DNA of 9,165 nt from assembly GCA_937995495.1 (NCBI GenBank), contig CALKKA010000101.1:1-9165 (forward strand), given 5' to 3'. The DNA is from an uncultured Phycisphaerae bacterium. GTDB lineage: Bacteria; Planctomycetota; Phycisphaerae; Sedimentisphaerales; Anaerohalosphaeraceae. The notes beneath the pieces are model-generated. The model was given only the letters and a program-made list of their open reading frames with translations, did not search any database and was not told the DNA's origin. Positions 5,622-9,165 of this stretch are shown piece after piece (position 1 is the first letter of the stretch; the number at the start of each line of letters is the position of its first letter). The position numbers and the translations under genes are program-made.

Positions 5622-7384
5622 CAACGCTCGACCCCAAAACAATGGCTGACTGGCAGATCGCCGAAGCGGCTGAAGCAAAGATGAAATCCATCGGTCAGCT
5701 GACTGAGGATTTAGGCATCCTTCCAGAAGAAGTGATTCCGATGGGCCGTCAGTTGGCCAAGATAGATTACAACAAGGTTCTTGACCGATTAGGGGGCAGG
5801 CCTACCGCCAAGTATATCGATGTCACGGCGATCACACCAACCCCCCTTGGCGAAGGCAAGTCAACGACGGCTGTAGGATTGATCGACGGCTTGGGTCAAT
5901 TAGGAAAAAAAGTAACCGGCGCTCTTCGTCAGCCAAGTTCGGGGCCCACGTTCAATATCAAAGGGTCTGCCGCCGGAGGCGGACTTTCGCAGTGTATTCC
6001 GCTGGCACCCTTTTCAATTCGTTTTACCGGTGACATTGATAGCATCACCAATGCCCACAATCTGTGTATGGTCGCTCTGACCGCTCGAATGCAGCATGAA
6101 CGAAACTATGATGATGAACGGCTGGCAAAAAGCAAGCTGAAGCGACTGGACATTGATCCTGATCGAATTCACATGAAGTGGGTTATAGATTTCTGTGCTC
6201 AGTCACTTCGGAATATTACGATTGGCCAGGGTGGCAAGATGGATGGCTATCATATGGACACCGGATTTGCCATTACCGTCTCCAGTGAGTTGATGGCTAT
6301 TCTCAGTGTTGCCCGTGACCTCAAAGATTTGCGAGAACGAATCGGCAAAATGGTTGTTGCACATAGTCGTAGCGGCAAGGAAATTACCACCGCAGACTTG
6401 GAAGTAGACGGCGCCATGACTGCCTGGATGCTGGACACGATTAACCCAAGCCTGGTACAGACCATCGAAGGCAATCCGGTATTTATTCATGCCGGTCCAT
6501 TTGCCAATATTGCTATTGGTCAAAGCTCGATCATTGCAGACCGACTGGCGACAAAGCTTGGAGATTACCATGTTACTGAAAGTGGTTTTGGTGCTGACAT
6601 TGGTTTTGAAAAGTTCTGGAATCTCAAATGTCGTATGTCAGGCATCACGCCGGATGCGGTCGTTATCGTCGCGACCATTCGGGCATTAAAGATGCACGGC
6701 GGCGGCCCTACAGTTAAGCCGGGCAAGCCCTTGGATGAAGCGTACACTCAGGAAAACCTGGCACTCGTTGAAAACGGCTGCGGGAATCTCATCGCTCATA
6801 TTGAGACAGTGAAAAAAGCTGGCGTCACTCCGGTTGTCTGCGTGAATGGTTTCTATACAGACACGCAAGCCGAAGTCGATCTAGTGAAAAAGGTTGCCCA
6901 AGAAAATGGGGCGCTGGCAGCCTATTCGCAACACTGGCTCAAAGGTGGCGAAGGGGCTATCGAACTGGCGGAAACTGTTGTTAAGGCCTGCGAAGAGCCG
7001 GAAGATTTTCACTTTCTGTATGATTTAAACGATTCTTTGAAAACAAAAGTCGAAAAAATTGCAACAGAAGTCTATGGTGCTAGCGGCGTTGATTTCAGCA
7101 CGGAAGCTCAAAAACGGCTGAGTGAGCTTGAACAAGATCCAGACCTCAAAGGATTTGGGGTATGCATGGTGAAGACACACCTGTCTTTGTCGCATGATCC
7201 CGATATGAAAAACCGTCCGAAAAATTTCCGGCTCCCGATTCGAGGCTTTTTGGTGTACAAAGGTGCCGGTTTTATCGTGCCGTTGGCTGGGGACATCAAA
7301 CTGATGCCAGGAACTGCATCGAATCCTGCGTTCCGGCATATCGATGTGGATGTCGACAGCGGCAAGGTAACCGGACTATTTTAA
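5618..7384 (+). CDS. fhs: Formate-tetrahydrofolate ligase (10-formyl-THF synthetase), eukaryotic-like sequence type
   Basis: The 588-residue enzyme joins formate to tetrahydrofolate using ATP, or runs backwards to make ATP when methyl groups are oxidised to formate. The ATP loop TPLGEGKST is at 75-83, followed by RQPSSGPTFNIKG (104-116), AAGGG, GPFANIA (293-299), FGADIGFEKF, ALKMHGGGP and the terminal TGLF. Length is normal for the family. Several stretches resemble the synthetase domain of eukaryotic C1-THF synthase more than the common bacterial form: TPLGEGKS, VFIHAGPFANIA, SSIIADR, KTHLSLSHDP. Two residues I expect to be histidine differ: D141 in TGDID and I300 in ANIAIGQSS. The start is the ATG at 5618; no in-frame ATG lies closely upstream, and translation may be coupled to the leader ORF. 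It lies 25 bases before folD, the next step of the pathway. Family assignment is near certain; activity and direction are inferred. Confidence 0.95.
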   Translation: MTTLDPKTMADWQIAEAAEAKMKSIGQLTEDLGILPEEVIPMGRQLAKIDYNKVLDRLGGRPTAKYIDVTAITPTPLGEGKSTTAVGLIDGLGQLGKKVTGALRQPSSGPTFNIKGSAAGGGLSQCIPLAPFSIRFTGDIDSITNAHNLCMVALTARMQHERNYDDERLAKSKLKRLDIDPDRIHMKWVIDFCAQSLRNITIGQGGKMDGYHMDTGFAITVSSELMAILSVARDLKDLRERIGKMVVAHSRSGKEITTADLEVDGAMTAWMLDTINPSLVQTIEGNPVFIHAGPFANIAIGQSSIIADRLATKLGDYHVTESGFGADIGFEKFWNLKCRMSGITPDAVVIVATIRALKMHGGGPTVKPGKPLDEAYTQENLALVENGCGNLIAHIETVKKAGVTPVVCVNGFYTDTQAEVDLVKKVAQENGALAAYSQHWLKGGEGAIELAETVVKACEEPEDFHFLYDLNDSLKTKVEKIATEVYGASGVDFSTEAQKRLSELEQDPDLKGFGVCMVKTHLSLSHDPDMKNRPKNFRLPIRGFLVYKGAGFIVPLAGDIKLMPGTASNPAFRHIDVDVDSGKVTGLF

Positions 7385-7409
7385 GAGATGACAATGCGGA
7401 GTTATAAGT

Positions 7410-8297
7410 ATGACTGCACAAATTATTGATGGTAAACAGGTCGCCGCCGACATGCGGGCGGAACTGAAAGAAAAAGTCGCTGAACTGAAGGCCAAAGGCG
7501 TTACGCCCGGCCTGGCGGTGGTCTTGGTCGGAGACGATCCGGCTTCTAAGTCCTATGTAACCGCTAAAGAGCGCGCCTGTGAAGAGATCGGTATTTACAG
7601 CAATGACAACCGTCTGGCTGCCGACACGAGCGAAGAAGATCTCCTGACATTGATCGATAAGCTCAACAAAGACTCAAAGGTCAATGGCATCCTCGTCCAA
7701 CTGCCATTACCCAAACATATTGACGAAGACAAGGTCTTGCTGGCAATTGATCCAGCCAAGGATGTGGACGGTTTCCACCCCGTTAATGTCGGCAAGATGG
7801 TGGTGGGCCAGGATGCATATCTGCCCTGTACTCCGCATGGGGTGATTCAACTGTTGCTGCGGAGCAATGTCAAACTGGAAGGTGCTGAAGTTGTTGTTGT
7901 GGGGCGCAGTAATATCGTCGGCAAGCCCGTTGCCAACATGCTGATCCAGAAATCTCCCACCGGCAACGCGACGGTCACAGTGTGTCATACACGAACAAAG
8001 AACATGGCTGAACATGTCAAGCGAGCAGATATTGTCATTGCCGCGGCGGGTTGGCCAAACACGGTCACCGCTGACATGGTCAAAGACGGTGCCGTCGTCA
8101 TTGATGTGGGTGTCAACCGCGTCGAAGACGCCACTAAGAAAAGAGGCTATCGCCTGGTCGGGGATGTGGATTTTGAAGGGGTCAAAGAAAAAGCAAGTTT
8201 GATCACCCCGGTCCCCGGTGGCGTCGGTCCAATGACGATCACCATGCTGCTTTACAATACGGTACAGTCTGCGGAAAAAACGATAAGTTCACAATAA
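7410..8297 (+). CDS. folD: Bifunctional methylenetetrahydrofolate dehydrogenase / methenyltetrahydrofolate cyclohydrolase
   Basis: The 295-residue protein matches FolD along its whole length. Residues equivalent to the catalytic and substrate-binding set of E. coli FolD are present: Y49 and K53 (in SYVTAKERACEEIG), Q97 (in GILVQLPLP) and D120 (in KDVDGFHPVN). The dinucleotide-binding signature VVGRSNIVGKPVANML follows, then DVGVNR and the C-terminal TPVPGGVGPMTITML. It interconverts 5,10-methylene-THF and 10-formyl-THF through methenyl-THF with NAD(P), linking the MetF-like reductase to Fhs. The ATG at 7410 has GGAG (7398-7401) 8 bases upstream. It is 25 bases downstream of fhs and 57 bases upstream of the metF-like gene, so it belongs to the same operon. 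It contains a few extra residues (SPTGNA) after the nucleotide-binding loop, which I have seen in other bacterial FolDs. NAD versus NADP preference is not readable by eye. Confidence 0.97.
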   Translation: MTAQIIDGKQVAADMRAELKEKVAELKAKGVTPGLAVVLVGDDPASKSYVTAKERACEEIGIYSNDNRLAADTSEEDLLTLIDKLNKDSKVNGILVQLPLPKHIDEDKVLLAIDPAKDVDGFHPVNVGKMVVGQDAYLPCTPHGVIQLLLRSNVKLEGAEVVVVGRSNIVGKPVANMLIQKSPTGNATVTVCHTRTKNMAEHVKRADIVIAAAGWPNTVTADMVKDGAVVIDVGVNRVEDATKKRGYRLVGDVDFEGVKEKASLITPVPGGVGPMTITMLLYNTVQSAEKTISSQ

Positions 8298-8312
8298 CAT
8301 ATAGAAATTAAC

Positions 8313-8354
8313 ATGAATGAATTAGATGATTTTGAATCTTTAAGGGAGTTATAA
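8313..8354 (+). CDS. Possible 13-residue ORF ending exactly at the metF start
   Basis: An ATG at 8313 opens a frame coding MNELDDFESLREL whose TAA (8352-8354) directly abuts, in frame, the ATG of the metF-like gene at 8355. Its own ribosome binding site is poor, while the metF site GGGAG (8344-8348) lies inside it. It may be a coupled leader or simple chance in the 57-base gap. Confidence 0.15.
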   Translation: MNELDDFESLREL

Positions 8355-9165
8355 ATGACACTGAATCATCTCAAGGACAGTTTCAAGAAGGGGCAGTTCA
8401 CTGTCACCGCCGAACTAACGGGCGGTCCAGGATACAACTTTTCTCCGTTTGAGAAGTTTTTATCTGCGCATAGTGAGAAAAAAAACAGCATACCGGAAGG
8501 TTTTAACTTTGTTGGGATCATGGTCCCTCAAAATCCAGGTGGCGTGGCAAATATAGATCCCACCGATGTGCTGGCGGTTTTGGAGCAAAAGGGGTTGCTG
8601 GACGGTTTGGATTTTATCCCCCATATGAGTTGTAAAGATAACAATACTGACAGCATGATCAGTAGCCTGGTGGGTTTTCGCCAGCGCGGCGTTGAAAATG
8701 TTCTGGCGCTGACGGGTGACAAGCCGGTTTCGGCCCAGGGGGTTTTTGAGGTTGAAAGCGTTGGCTTGCTGTCAATGATCAAGTCCATGAGTAACCAGGC
8801 TATGTTGAAAGCCAAGCCCGGTCAGTGGGATCAGGTTCGTCGGTTTTATGCTGGTGCAGCAGTTTCACCCTTTAAATATACTGAAGCCTCACAGATGCAG
8901 CAGTACTATAAGATGGAAAAGAAAGTAGCTGCTGGCGCCGAATTTTTTGTGACGCAGGTCGGTTGGGACTGGAAAAAATCACTAGAACTGAAACAGTACT
9001 GCCAGGACTATAACATCACGACCCCAATTATTGGAAATGTATATTGGTTGACGACGCTGACACCCGCGCCAAGATTGATGCACGATATCAAATTGCCCGG
9101 GTGCTTTGTAAGTGATGACTTATTGGCAAAATTGCAATCAGAAACTGTCGACGAGCATATCGAAC
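8355..9165 (+). CDS. MetF-like 5,10-methylenetetrahydrofolate reductase (3' end outside window)
   Basis: The frame stays open to the window end, giving 270 residues of a longer protein. The ATG at 8355 has GGGAG (8344-8348) 6 bases upstream. Features of the MetF flavin TIM barrel are visible: the FTVTAEL strand with E20 at the place of the catalytic glutamate, the HMSCKDNN segment (90-97), the RGVENVLALTGDKP motif (111-124) and the substrate-side strand EFFVTQVGWD (196-205). It interconverts methylene-THF and methyl-THF. A roughly 20-residue lysine/serine-containing stretch after the first strand (about 33-52) is longer than in E. coli MetF, as in larger MetF-like reductases of anaerobes. Those often carry an extra C-terminal zinc/Fe-S region (MetV-type); whether this one does lies beyond the window. 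It is the fourth gene of the operon and completes the methyl-to-formate branch. Confidence 0.88.
   Translation, partial: MTLNHLKDSFKKGQFTVTAELTGGPGYNFSPFEKFLSAHSEKKNSIPEGFNFVGIMVPQNPGGVANIDPTDVLAVLEQKGLLDGLDFIPHMSCKDNNTDSMISSLVGFRQRGVENVLALTGDKPVSAQGVFEVESVGLLSMIKSMSNQAMLKAKPGQWDQVRRFYAGAAVSPFKYTEASQMQQYYKMEKKVAAGAEFFVTQVGWDWKKSLELKQYCQDYNITTPIIGNVYWLTTLTPAPRLMHDIKLPGCFVSDDLLAKLQSETVDEHIE

Noticed and set aside
6203..6571. 122-residue minus-strand open frame inside fhs
   Set aside because: It is an antisense shadow of a strongly conserved enzyme gene, with no domain or start signal.
7388..7429. Mini-ORF overlapping the folD start
   Set aside because: folD has its own well-spaced GGAG site, and the mini-ORF runs past the start out of frame without a ribosome binding site.

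Overview
The window looks like part of a chromosome from an anaerobic bacterium of moderate GC content. Two traits point towards the Planctomycetota/Verrucomicrobiota/Lentisphaerota/Kiritimatiellota group: a sulfatase-type C-terminus with HEAT-like repeats, and a PocR-AraC regulator beside corrinoid-dependent one-carbon genes. This placement is inferred from family content, not from a marker gene. No rRNA, tRNA, insertion sequence, CRISPR array or phage gene is visible.

Layout. Positions 1-558 (+) hold the end of a sulfatase-like gene. It converges with, and overlaps by 4 bases, an EamA/DMT membrane transporter (555-1403, -). Upstream of the transporter on the same strand are a DUF1638 protein (1434-2210, -) and a stand-alone homocysteine S-methyltransferase domain protein (2255-3145, -), which probably form one transcript. 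Next comes a PocR-AraC regulator (3264-4538, -). A 340-base divergent control region (4539-4878) separates it from a plus-strand operon: a corrinoid protein (4879-5505), formate-tetrahydrofolate ligase fhs (5618-7384), folD (7410-8297) and a MetF-like methylenetetrahydrofolate reductase cut by the window end (8355 onward).

How it fits together. The corrinoid protein can carry a methyl group on cobalt. MetF, FolD and Fhs interconvert methyl-, methylene-, methenyl-, formyl-tetrahydrofolate and formate. Together they make a module that either oxidises methyl groups taken from a methylated substrate (gaining ATP at Fhs) or, run in reverse, makes methyl groups from formate. The PocR-AraC protein is the obvious candidate regulator, and tandem repeats just upstream of a promoter-like element in the divergent region are its most likely site. 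The homocysteine methyltransferase and DUF1638 proteins may be accessory to the same methyl-corrinoid chemistry. The window contains no recognisable substrate:corrinoid methyltransferase (MttB/MtgB, MtaB or MtmB type), no methyl-THF:corrinoid methyltransferase and no corrinoid-reactivating protein, so the substrate is unknown. The most notable observations are an Fhs of eukaryotic-like sequence type lacking two usually conserved histidines, the separate homocysteine and corrinoid domains, and the tandem-repeat/palindrome array in the control region.
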